9,373 nt of DNA, from contig CALEYM010000096.1 in the NCBI GenBank assembly GCA_937926185.1, positions 1 through 9,373 of the forward strand. The letters run 5' to 3'. Source of the stretch: an uncultured Bacteroidota bacterium (lineage in GTDB: Bacteria; Bacteroidota; Bacteroidia; Chitinophagales; Saprospiraceae). The position numbers and the translations under genes are program-made. Of this stretch, positions 1 through 6,236 are shown one piece after another (position 1 is the stretch's first letter; every line of letters starts with the position of its first letter). The notes under the pieces are model-generated. The model ran no database searches. It was not told where the DNA came from and saw nothing but the letters and a program-made list of their open reading frames with translations.

Positions 1-11
1 CGATAAGGTGT

Positions 12-19
12 TGTCTTTG
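12..19 (+). promoter_or_regulatory. Possible Bacteroidota -7 promoter box upstream of hisG
   Basis: TGTCTTTG matches the Bacteroidota -7 consensus TANNTTTG at 5 of the 6 fixed positions (G instead of A at the second). The matching -33 TTTG would fall before the window, so it cannot be checked. If real, transcription would start near position 25 and the leader would run through the terminator hairpin at 41-85 before reaching hisG. One short box with a mismatch is weak evidence. Confidence 0.3.
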
Positions 20-40
20 GAATTGCGCTGTTCCATTCAG

Positions 41-85
41 CAAAACCGGCTTGCCAATGCCCCTGGCAAGCCGGTTTTGTTTTTT
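41..85 (+). terminator. Intrinsic terminator (or attenuator) upstream of hisG
   Basis: A perfect 16-bp inverted repeat (41-56 with 64-79, arms CAAAACCGGCTTGCCA and its complement) encloses a 7-nt loop and is followed at once by six T residues (80-85). This is a textbook Rho-independent terminator on the + strand. It either ends an upstream transcript whose gene lies before the window, or acts as an attenuator in the his leader. I see no run of His codons or leader peptide before it, so a classical his attenuator is not supported. Only 27 nt, filled by a repeat, separate it from the hisG start codon. Confidence 0.85.
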
Positions 86-86
86 G

Positions 87-112
87 CCGTCCACCGTCCA
101 CCGTCCACCGTC
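87..112 (+). repeat. CCGTCCA heptamer array abutting the hisG start
   Basis: Three full copies of CCGTCCA (87-93, 94-100, 101-107) and a partial CCGTC (108-112) end directly against the hisG ATG at 113. The array occupies the place where a ribosome binding site would lie, and none is visible. The same heptamer recurs twice inside hisC (2652-2665). Confidence 0.95.
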
Positions 113-964
113 ATGCTAAGAATCGCCATTCAAAAATCCGGTCGTTTATTTGAAGACTCCATCGCCCTGCTGCGCGACGCCGGTATTGCTTTCGGCAGCA
201 GCCCGAACCGCCTGCGCAGTCAGGCCTCCAATTTTCCCCTCGAGATCATCTACCTGCGCGACGACGACATCCCCGAATACGTCGAAGGCGGCGTGGTGGA
301 TGCCGGCATCGTGGGAGAAAACGTTGTGCTGGAAAAACGCAAAACCGTCCGGGTGGTCGACCGCCTCGGTTTTGGCAAATGCCGCCTGAGCATCGCCTTG
401 CCCAAGGGTACGGCCTATCGTTCGGTAGGCGACCTGGCCGGTTTACGCATTGCCACCACCTACCGTCATGTGCTCGCCGGTTTCCTTGCCGCGAACGGGA
501 TACAGGCCGACGTGCATGAGGTCAGCGGCGCCGTCGAACTGGCCCCTTCCCTCGGCCTGGCCGATGCCATTTTCGACATCGTGGGCACCGGCAGCACACT
601 GCTGGCTAACGGATTGTACGAGGCGGAAACGGTGCTGCATTCCGAGGCCCTGCTGGTGGCCGACCCTGCCCTCACGCCGGAAAAACAGGAAGTGCTCGAT
701 CGCCTGTTTTTCCGCATCCAGGCCAACCGCAACGCCAAAAACCACCGCTATATCCTGCTCAACGCGCCCAATGAAAAATTATCTGAAATCGCCCGGCTGT
801 TGCCCGGCATGAAAAGCCCGACGGTGCTGCCCCTGGCCATCGAAGGCTGGAGCAGCCTGCACAGCGTGGTGCAGGAAGACGTGTTCTGGGAAGTACTGGA
901 ACAACTGAAAGCCGCCGGCGCCCAGGGAATACTGGTGGCCCCCATCGAACGTATGATTTTATAA
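113..964 (+). CDS. hisG: ATP phosphoribosyltransferase, long form
   Basis: This 283-residue protein catalyses the first, committed step of histidine synthesis: ATP + PRPP to phosphoribosyl-ATP, in the cytoplasm. The N-terminus MLRIAIQKSGRL is the typical HisG opening. The catalytic half includes the segment DIVGTGSTLLANGL (about residues 159-172), which corresponds to the phosphate-binding loop region of the family. The C-terminal ~75 residues (from about KNHRYILLNAP, ending in ILVAPIERMI) form the ACT-like regulatory domain of long-form HisG, so feedback inhibition by histidine without a HisZ partner is expected. I chose ATG 113 rather than the in-frame ATG at 8. The upstream 35 codons read through the terminator hairpin and the heptamer array, and the protein homology begins at 113. 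Confidence 0.96.
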   Translation: MLRIAIQKSGRLFEDSIALLRDAGIAFGSSPNRLRSQASNFPLEIIYLRDDDIPEYVEGGVVDAGIVGENVVLEKRKTVRVVDRLGFGKCRLSIALPKGTAYRSVGDLAGLRIATTYRHVLAGFLAANGIQADVHEVSGAVELAPSLGLADAIFDIVGTGSTLLANGLYEAETVLHSEALLVADPALTPEKQEVLDRLFFRIQANRNAKNHRYILLNAPNEKLSEIARLLPGMKSPTVLPLAIEGWSSLHSVVQEDVFWEVLEQLKAAGAQGILVAPIERMIL

Positions 965-966
965 AG

Positions 967-1058
967 AGGTTTCGGGTTAACGGGTTTCGGGTTAAACCCA
1001 CTCCTGGCCGCTAAACCCTTAAACTTCTCATAGACCCTTATAAATCTACTTATACAAG
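967..1058 (+). repeat. 15-mer duplication plus decayed AAACCCT repeats, hisG-hisD spacer
   Basis: Two tandem copies of a 15-mer (967-981 and 982-996, consensus GGGTTTCGGGTTAAC, two differences) begin 2 nt after the hisG stop. The rest of the spacer holds imperfect pieces such as CTAAACCCTT (1011-1020), TAGACCCTTA (1031-1040) and ATAAATCTAC. These resemble a worn version of the AAACCCTC units found intact at 4863-4925 and 8391-8538. No ribosome binding site is evident before the hisD ATG at 1059. Confidence 0.75.
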
Positions 1059-2336
1059 ATGCAACAATTTCTTTATCCAAACATCAAAGATGCAGACGCC
1101 CTGCTGGCCCGGCCTTCCGGCAACCTGCACGTATACCGCGAAAAAGCCGCGGGTATGCTGGCTGCAATACGGCAGGAAGGCGACGCGGCCGTCCGGCGTT
1201 TTTCCCTGCAATTCGACGGACACGAGCCGGCAGCCGTCACTGAAGCGGCGTTTGAACAGGCTGAGGCCTTTTTGTCACCGGCTCTGAAAGCCGCCATTCA
1301 CCAGGCTTATGCCAACATTCGCGCGTTTCATGCCGCTCAGCAGGAGGATATGGCGCCGGTTGAAACTATGCCCGGCGTATTGTGCTGGCGCAGGAGCATA
1401 CCCGTCGAAAGGGTGGGTTTGTACATACCGGGTGGAACGGCGCCCCTCTTCTCCACGGTACTGATGCTGGGTGTGCCGGCGCAACTGGCCGGCTGCCCGG
1501 ATGTTGTGCTGTGTACGCCGCCGCAACCGAATGGCGAAGTGCATCCGGCGGTGCTTTTTTCCGCGGCTTTATGCGGCATCCGCAAAGTGTTCAGTATCGG
1601 CGGCGTACAGGCTATCGGCGCTATGGCGTATGGCACGGAAACGGTGCCGCGGGTATGGAAAATATTCGGCCCCGGCAACCCCTGGGTCACCGCGGCCAAA
1701 CAACTGGTAAGTCTCGACGGCGTGGCTATCGACCTGCCGGCCGGCCCCTCGGAAGTGGCGGTAGTGGCCGACGCCGCGGCCAATCCGGCCTTCGTGGCGG
1801 CCGACCTGCTCAGCCAGGCCGAACACGGCGCCGACAGCCAGGTATTGTTGATCACCGACAGCGAATCCCTGCTGGAAGCCGTTGAAACGGAATTAAGCCG
1901 GCAATTAGCAGATTTGCCCCGCCAGGAGCTGGCCCGGCAAGCCATTGCGCACAGCAAAGCTTTGCTGGTGCGCAGCCTGGAAGAGGCGATGGACTGGGTG
2001 AACCTTTACGCCCCCGAACATCTTATCCTGCAAACGCAACAAGCGGAACAACTGGCAGAACAGGTCATGAATGCCGGCTCGGTTTTCCTCGGCCCCTATA
2101 CGCCGGAAAGCGCGGGCGACTACGCTTCAGGTACCAATCACACGCTACCCACCGGCGGCTATGCCCGGGCATACGCCGGCGTGTCGCTGGATAGTTTTGT
2201 TAAAAAGATCACTTTTCAGCAGATCACGGAATCAGGTCTTAAAAAACTCGGCCCGGCGATCGTGGAAATGGCCAATGCCGAGGGGCTGGCGGCTCACGCC
2301 CGCGCAGTGACGCTCCGGATGCATGCTGTATTTTAG
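1059..2336 (+). CDS. hisD: Histidinol dehydrogenase
   Basis: This 425-residue enzyme performs the last two steps of the pathway: NAD-dependent, zinc-dependent oxidation of L-histidinol via histidinal to L-histidine. Its length matches the family (about 430). The family's signatures are present in order: IPVERVGLYIPGGTAPLFST, the LPAGPSEVAVVAD segment, the SQAEHGADSQ motif with Gln253 and His256, APEHL with Glu320 and His321, GDYASGTNHTLPT with Asp354, and the C-terminal AAHARAV with His413. By family correspondence these are the catalytic base pair and the zinc ligands. The enzyme looks complete and active. The stop codon TAG (2334-2336) is part of the first unit of the repeat that follows. 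Confidence 0.97.
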   Translation: MQQFLYPNIKDADALLARPSGNLHVYREKAAGMLAAIRQEGDAAVRRFSLQFDGHEPAAVTEAAFEQAEAFLSPALKAAIHQAYANIRAFHAAQQEDMAPVETMPGVLCWRRSIPVERVGLYIPGGTAPLFSTVLMLGVPAQLAGCPDVVLCTPPQPNGEVHPAVLFSAALCGIRKVFSIGGVQAIGAMAYGTETVPRVWKIFGPGNPWVTAAKQLVSLDGVAIDLPAGPSEVAVVADAAANPAFVAADLLSQAEHGADSQVLLITDSESLLEAVETELSRQLADLPRQELARQAIAHSKALLVRSLEEAMDWVNLYAPEHLILQTQQAEQLAEQVMNAGSVFLGPYTPESAGDYASGTNHTLPTGGYARAYAGVSLDSFVKKITFQQITESGLKKLGPAIVEMANAEGLAAHARAVTLRMHAVF

Positions 2337-2367
2337 GATTTACAGGATTTCGATTTGTCTGATCTTG
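2335..2367 (+). repeat. AGGATTT direct repeat after hisD
   Basis: AGGATTT occurs twice at 9-nt spacing (2335-2341, 2344-2350) in the string GGATTTACAGGATTT, followed by CGATTTGTCTGATC. The first copy begins inside the hisD stop codon. From memory, very similar GGATTTACAGGATTT...GATTTGTCTGA strings are frequent between genes of Bacteroidota; I cannot verify this here. Confidence 0.55.
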
Positions 2368-2378
2368 GACATTTAATA

Positions 2379-2435
2379 TTCAGAGGCTCGCCTAAAAGCC
2401 AGCCGGGCGCCTGCTTTTAGGCGAGCTTCAGAGGC
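2379..2435. repeat. 14-bp hairpin flanked by 9-bp direct repeats, hisD-hisC spacer
   Basis: GCTCGCCTAAAAGC (2386-2399) and its perfect complement (2413-2426) enclose a 13-nt GC-rich loop. The pair is bordered by the direct repeat TTCAGAGGC at 2379-2387 and 2427-2435, whose left copy overlaps the stem by 2 nt. There is no T-run after the stem, so it is not a canonical intrinsic terminator. The layout resembles a REP-like palindrome or a tiny insertion with a target duplication. The rest of the spacer (2436-2558) shows only weak promoter-like strings and no gene. Confidence 0.8.
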
Positions 2436-2558
2436 CCAACGTTTGTAGAATTGAAGTTTGGGAAGATTAAGTTGACGACATTAGACTTTAAGTCACCCGG
2501 TGAATAATCCAACAGCCTCAACGTAAAATTCCTTACCTGGCAAAATAAAAATTTGAAA

Positions 2559-3632
2559 ATGAGCGATTTAAAAAATATTGAAAACCTGGTGCGTCCTAAC
2601 ATTCGCTCGCTCAAACCCTACTCAAGTGCGCGTGACGAATTTAAACAAGAGCCGTCCACCGTCCACGGTCTGCCGTACATTTTTCTGGACGCCAATGAAA
2701 ACAGTCTGGGCAGTCCCCTTGATACCGACTACAACCGGTACCCTGATCCGCGCCAAATAGAGCTGAAAGTGCGCCTGGCAGCGCGGGAGCACCTGATCCC
2801 GGAGGCAATTTTCCTGGGTAACGGCAGCGATGAGGCCATTGACTTGCTCTTGCGGGCATTTTGTACCCCGGAAAAAGACAACGTCATCATCCTGCCGCCA
2901 ACCTACGGGATGTACGCGGTGATGGCCAATATACACGGCGCCGAACTGCGAACCGCACCCCTGCGCCCGGATTTTTCCCCGGATGCAGCGGCTATCCGGC
3001 AAGCGACCGACAAGCGCTCGAAACTATTATTTTTGTGCTCGCCGAATAATCCCACAAGCAACCACCTGCCCGAAGCATTTATTGTTGAAATGTTGGAAAC
3101 CTTTCCGGGTGTGGTGGTGGTGGACGAGGCATACAATGACTTCTCAGGCAGGCCTTCGCTGACAAATCGCCTTGCCGGATATCCAAACTTAGTCGTATTG
3201 AAAACTTTTTCCAAGGCATGGGGTTTAGCAGGTTTGCGTGTTGGAATGGCCTTTGCCCATCCGTATATTATTTCTATATTAAACAATATAAAATATCCAT
3301 ATAATATCAGCGCAGCTAGTATAAGCCGCGTCTGTAACGCCCTGGAAAACGCAAATCAGGTGGAGGAAAAAATTCAAATGATCCTGTCTGAACGTCGGTG
3401 TGTTGAAACGGCGCTAAATCAATTAAAATGTATAGAAAAAGTATATCCAAGCGACGCTAATTTTTTATTGGCCAAAACTACCGGCGCCGATGAAATTTAT
3501 ACATTTCTATGCCAGAATAATATTATTGTACGCAACCGTTCAAGTGAATTACACTGTAAAAACTGCCTGCGTATTACGATTGGTAGCCCTGAAGAAAATG
3601 AGAAATTGATTAACGCGCTAAATAGCTATTGA
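2559..3632 (+). CDS. hisC: Histidinol-phosphate aminotransferase
   Basis: This 357-residue PLP enzyme (fold type I) transfers an amino group from glutamate to imidazole-acetol phosphate, giving histidinol phosphate. Visible family features are the N-terminal KPYSSARDEF, FLDANEN (substrate side), GNGSDEAIDLL, SPNNPTSN with the PLP-contacting Asn near 163-164, VVVDEAYNDF with Asp189 and Tyr192, and FSKAWGLAGLRVGM with the Schiff-base Lys219. A conserved Arg lies in the C-terminal LRITIG. I chose ATG 2559; a TTG two codons upstream is also in frame but less likely. Two oddities stand out. A CCGTCCA repeat pair adds residues just before FLDANEN. The last ~450 bp are much more AT-rich than the first part. 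It is followed after 3 nt by hisB. Confidence 0.96.
   Translation: MSDLKNIENLVRPNIRSLKPYSSARDEFKQEPSTVHGLPYIFLDANENSLGSPLDTDYNRYPDPRQIELKVRLAAREHLIPEAIFLGNGSDEAIDLLLRAFCTPEKDNVIILPPTYGMYAVMANIHGAELRTAPLRPDFSPDAAAIRQATDKRSKLLFLCSPNNPTSNHLPEAFIVEMLETFPGVVVVDEAYNDFSGRPSLTNRLAGYPNLVVLKTFSKAWGLAGLRVGMAFAHPYIISILNNIKYPYNISAASISRVCNALENANQVEEKIQMILSERRCVETALNQLKCIEKVYPSDANFLLAKTTGADEIYTFLCQNNIIVRNRSSELHCKNCLRITIGSPEENEKLINALNSY
2652..2676 (+). repeat. CCGTCCA pair inside hisC
   Basis: Two tandem CCGTCCA units (2652-2658, 2659-2665) lie in the hisC reading frame, followed by CGGTCTGCCGT, part of which is complementary to the repeat (ACCGT/ACGGT). They encode the PSTVHGLPY stretch just before FLDANEN, where family members usually have only a few linker residues. 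The unit is identical to that before hisG. Confidence 0.85.
3181..3632. other. AT-rich 3' portion of hisC
   Basis: By hand count, G+C is about 37% over 3181-3630 and about 56% over 2761-3180 of the same gene. Some lines fall below 30% (3241-3300, 3421-3480). The reading frame and active-site motifs continue unbroken across the change, and composition returns toward the window norm in hisB. Confidence 0.8.
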
Positions 3633-3635
3633 CGC

Positions 3636-4865
3636 ATGCACAAAATACTATTTATCGATAGAGACGGCACTATTATAGTGGAACCGCAACCCAGGCAGCA
3701 GACAGATAGTCTGGAAAAACTGGAATTCATCCCCGGCGCTATCTATGCCCTGGCCAGAATAGTGCGCGAGCTGGACTATAAACTGGTCATGGTAACCAAT
3801 CAGGATGGCCTCGGCACAGAAAGTTTTCCGGAAGCAAACTTCTGGCCGGCCCAGGAAAAGATGCTGAAAACGCTGTCGGGGGAGGGTATTGAGTTTTATA
3901 ACATACACATAGACCGGTCCTTCCCCCACGAGGCATTGCCCACCCGGAAGCCGGGCGTCGCCATGCTGACAGAATACCTGGACGGCACTTTCGACCTGGC
4001 CAATTCTTATGTGATCGGCGACCGGCTTACCGACGTGAAACTGGCGAAAAACCTTGGCGCCAAAGCCATTTTGATCCGGCAATGGGACGATCCCGCCGGC
4101 TATGAACAGGACATAGACCTGATCGCCGAAAACTGGGAACAGATCTATCAACACCTGCGCCTGCCGCCGCGCCGCGCCAACCACCGCCGCACAACCCGCG
4201 AAACGGATATTTCCATCGACCTTTGTCTCGACGGCTCCGGCAAAAGCGAAATCCATACCGGAATAGGTTTCTTCGATCATCTACTCGATCAACTGGCCCG
4301 TCACGGCAATCTAGACCTCAACATCAAAGCCCGCGGCGACCTGCATATCGACGAACATCATACCATAGAAGATACCGCGCTCGCCCTTGGAGAAGCCTTT
4401 TCTATAGCCTTGAGCGATAAACGGGGGTTGGAGCGGTATGGTAGTTCGGATTGCGGATTGCGGATTACGGATTACGGATTGCGGATTACGGATTACGGAT
4501 TACGGATTGCGGATTGTCCCGAGGCCTCGGGACAATCCGCAATCCGTAATCCGCAATCCGCAGTCCGTTTGCCCATGGACGACGCCCTCGCCCAGGTCGC
4601 TCTGGACTTTGGCGGACGGCCATGGTTGGTGTGGCAGGCCGATTTTCGTCGTGAAAAAATCGGTGAAATGCCTACCGAAATGTTTATGCATTTTTTCAAA
4701 TCGTTCAGCGACGCCGCCCGCTGCAACCTGAATATCCGGGCGGAAGGACAGAATGAACATCATAAAATTGAGGCCATTTTTAAAGCGTTCGCCCGGGCTG
4801 TGAAAATGGCGGTCCGGCGCGACCCTGTAAGCCGGGAATTGCCGACGACGAAAGGTAGTTTATAA
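3636..4865 (+). CDS. hisB: Bifunctional histidinol-phosphatase / imidazoleglycerol-phosphate dehydratase
   Basis: This 409-residue fusion catalyses two non-consecutive steps. Residues ~1-165 are a HAD phosphatase (histidinol phosphate to histidinol): nucleophile motif FIDRDGT with Asp8 and Asp10, VTNQDGLGT, the TRKPG lysine motif, and VIGDRLTDVKLA. The zinc-binding cysteines of the E. coli-type CxCRKP loop are absent. Residues ~185-409 are imidazoleglycerol-phosphate dehydratase: GFFDHLLDQLARH, DEHHTIEDTALALGEA and NEHHKIEAIFKAF supply the metal-binding His/Glu residues, and the chain ends in TTKGSL. E. coli HisB is about 355 residues. The excess is mainly residues 270-311, encoded by an inverted heptamer array between ERYG and LPMDD, normally about 2 residues apart. 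The frame stays open and all flanking motifs are intact, so the enzyme is probably functional. Confidence 0.95.
   Translation: MHKILFIDRDGTIIVEPQPRQQTDSLEKLEFIPGAIYALARIVRELDYKLVMVTNQDGLGTESFPEANFWPAQEKMLKTLSGEGIEFYNIHIDRSFPHEALPTRKPGVAMLTEYLDGTFDLANSYVIGDRLTDVKLAKNLGAKAILIRQWDDPAGYEQDIDLIAENWEQIYQHLRLPPRRANHRRTTRETDISIDLCLDGSGKSEIHTGIGFFDHLLDQLARHGNLDLNIKARGDLHIDEHHTIEDTALALGEAFSIALSDKRGLERYGSSDCGLRITDYGLRITDYGLRIADCPEASGQSAIRNPQSAVRLPMDDALAQVALDFGGRPWLVWQADFRREKIGEMPTEMFMHFFKSFSDAARCNLNIRAEGQNEHHKIEAIFKAFARAVKMAVRRDPVSRELPTTKGSL
4447..4567. repeat. Inverted CGGATTR heptamer array inside hisB
   Basis: Ten tandem CGGATTG/CGGATTA units (4447-4516) are followed by a perfect 16-bp palindrome TCCCGAGGCCTCGGGA (4517-4532). 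Five units then follow in the opposite orientation, CAATCCG-type (4533-4567). The inner five left units pair with the right arm and, with the palindrome, form a 43-position stem with three imperfect pairs, one of them U-G in RNA. Because 7 nt is not a multiple of 3, the left arm translates as a 7-residue repeat of the type CGLRITD/YGLRITD. The right arm gives SAIRNPQSAVR. Confidence 0.97.
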
Positions 4866-4925
4866 ACCCCTCTAACCCCTCTAAACCCCTCTAAACCCCT
4901 CTAAACCCTCTAAACCCTCTAAACA
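4863..4925 (+). repeat. TAAACC(C)CTC tandem array filling the hisB-hisH spacer
   Basis: Six tandem units of 10, 9, 10, 10, 9 and 9 nt (4863-4872, 4873-4881, 4882-4891, 4892-4901, 4902-4910, 4911-4919; consensus TAAACCCCTC or TAAACCCTC) and a partial TAAACA occupy the whole gap. The first unit supplies the hisB stop codon TAA and the last partial unit touches the hisH ATG at 4926. No room is left for a conventional ribosome binding site. Confidence 0.95.
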
Positions 4926-5510
4926 ATGTCACTCGCTATTGTAAAATACAACGCCGGCAACATCCGCTCCGTTCAGTTCGCCTTGCAGCGGCTGGGTGTG
5001 GAAGCGCTGTGGACGGACGAGCCGGCTGCCCTGCGCGCGGCGGATAAAGTCATTTTTCCGGGGGTGGGAGAAGCTTCATCGGCGATGCAATACCTGCGGG
5101 AGCGCGGTTTGGATGCCGTTTTGCGCGGGCTCCGTCAACCCGTTTTGGGTATTTGCCTGGGATTGCAGTTATTTTGCCGGCATTCGGAAGAAGGCGATAC
5201 GTCCTGCCTGGGCATATTTGACGTGGAGGTGCGGCGTTTCAGGTCGCCGGGGTTGAAAGTACCCCATATCGGCTGGAATACCTTGTCGAATCTGCGCGGG
5301 CCTTTATTTGAAGGCGTGGAGGATGGAAATTTTATGTACTTTGTGCACAGTTTTTACGCGGAAATGCACCCGGATATGGTCGCGCAGACCGATTACGGCG
5401 TTCCGTTCAGCGCCGCCTTGCAGCGCGAAAACTTTTTTGCCGTCCAGTTTCATCCGGAAAAATCCGGTGAGACAAGCCAGCGTATTTTGAAAAACTTTTT
5501 GAAATTATAG
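4926..5510 (+). CDS. hisH: Imidazole glycerol phosphate synthase, glutaminase subunit
   Basis: This 194-residue class I glutamine amidotransferase releases ammonia from glutamine for its partner HisF, forming IGP synthase. Length is typical of HisH. The catalytic triad is visible: Cys77 in GICLGLQ, and His176 and Glu178 in VQFHPEKSG. The PGVGE segment (residues 45-49) matches the family's oxyanion-strand motif. KVPHIGWNTL and YFVHSFYAE are also typical of HisH. It starts immediately after the TAAACCCTC array and ends 3 nt before hisA. It is not adjacent to hisF, because hisA lies between them, but all three are in one tightly packed block. Confidence 0.96.
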   Translation: MSLAIVKYNAGNIRSVQFALQRLGVEALWTDEPAALRAADKVIFPGVGEASSAMQYLRERGLDAVLRGLRQPVLGICLGLQLFCRHSEEGDTSCLGIFDVEVRRFRSPGLKVPHIGWNTLSNLRGPLFEGVEDGNFMYFVHSFYAEMHPDMVAQTDYGVPFSAALQRENFFAVQFHPEKSGETSQRILKNFLKL

Positions 5511-5513
5511 TTC

Positions 5514-6236
5514 ATGCATATTATTCCTTCCTTCGACATCATGGACGGGCGGCTGGTACGCCTGCGTCAGGGCGATTTTGACCAAAAAACGGAATACCCG
5601 GCCGAACCCCTCGAACTGGCCCGGGAACTGGAAGCGGCCGGTATTCGCCGCTTGCACCTTGTTGACCTGGACGGCGCCCGCGAGGGGCGGCCGATCAACT
5701 TGTCCGTACTGGAACAAATAGCGGCCCGTACCCGCCTGGAAATTGATTATGGCGGCGGCCTGCGCTCGATACCGGCCTTGCGGCAGGTGTGGGATGCCGG
5801 CGCGGCCATGTTCTCCGTCGGGAGCGTGGCGGTGATGGCGCCCGACGAGTTCGGCGCCTGGGTGGAGCGTTTCGGCGCCGACCGGTTCCTGGTGGGCGCC
5901 GACGTGCGCAACCGGATGGTAGCCGTACACGGCTGGGTGGAACAAACCGATTTTGGATTGTTCGACTTTCTCACCCGCCTGGAAAACCTCGGCATACACC
6001 AGGTTTCCGTGACCGATATTGCCCGCGACGGCGAACTGGCCGGTCCGGCAGTTGATCTGTATCGCGACATTCTGGCTCATTATCCAAATATTCAACTGGT
6101 GGCCAGCGGCGGCGTCAGCAGCGTATCCGATCTGGAAGAGCTCCAGGCGATGGGTTGCGCCGGGGCCATTGTTGGAAAAGCGTTTTTTGAAGGAAAAATA
6201 CCGATTCAGTACTTTAAAGTGTTCTCGAAAACCTGA
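5514..6236 (+). CDS. hisA: ProFAR isomerase
   Basis: This 240-residue (beta/alpha)8-barrel enzyme isomerises ProFAR to PRFAR, the fourth step of the pathway. The barrel motifs are in order: IIPSFDIMDGRLVRL with catalytic Asp8, HLVDLDGA, DYGGGLRS, the GADVRN segment with Asp130, VTDIARDGELAGP with Asp168, and the phosphate-binding LVASGGVSS near residues 195-203. The length is standard. The TGA stop overlaps the hisF ATG by one base (ATGA-type coupling), so translation of hisF is probably coupled to it. HisA and HisF are paralogous barrels; the IIPSFDIMDG start and the TDIARDG motif assign this one to HisA. Confidence 0.96.
   Translation: MHIIPSFDIMDGRLVRLRQGDFDQKTEYPAEPLELARELEAAGIRRLHLVDLDGAREGRPINLSVLEQIAARTRLEIDYGGGLRSIPALRQVWDAGAAMFSVGSVAVMAPDEFGAWVERFGADRFLVGADVRNRMVAVHGWVEQTDFGLFDFLTRLENLGIHQVSVTDIARDGELAGPAVDLYRDILAHYPNIQLVASGGVSSVSDLEELQAMGCAGAIVGKAFFEGKIPIQYFKVFSKT

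Noticed and set aside
8..112. In-frame N-terminal extension of HisG from an ATG at position 8
   Set aside because: It would translate the terminator hairpin and the CCGTCCA array; HisG homology begins exactly at ATG 113.
2436..2558. Internal promoter for hisC in the hisD-hisC gap
   Set aside because: TTTG strings (2442-2445, 2457-2460) are followed only by poor -7 matches such as TAGACTTT; too weak to annotate.
4447..4567. CRISPR array or group II/I intron inside hisB
   Set aside because: There are no unique spacers between the 7-nt units, no intron core, and the frame is open throughout. It is a tandem-inverted repeat.
4863..4919. Telomere-like sequence (CCCTAAA is the plant telomere unit)
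   Set aside because: The unit here is 9-10 nt with an extra CTC/CCTC, sits between two co-oriented operon genes of a bacterial chromosome, and shows no sign of a chromosome end.
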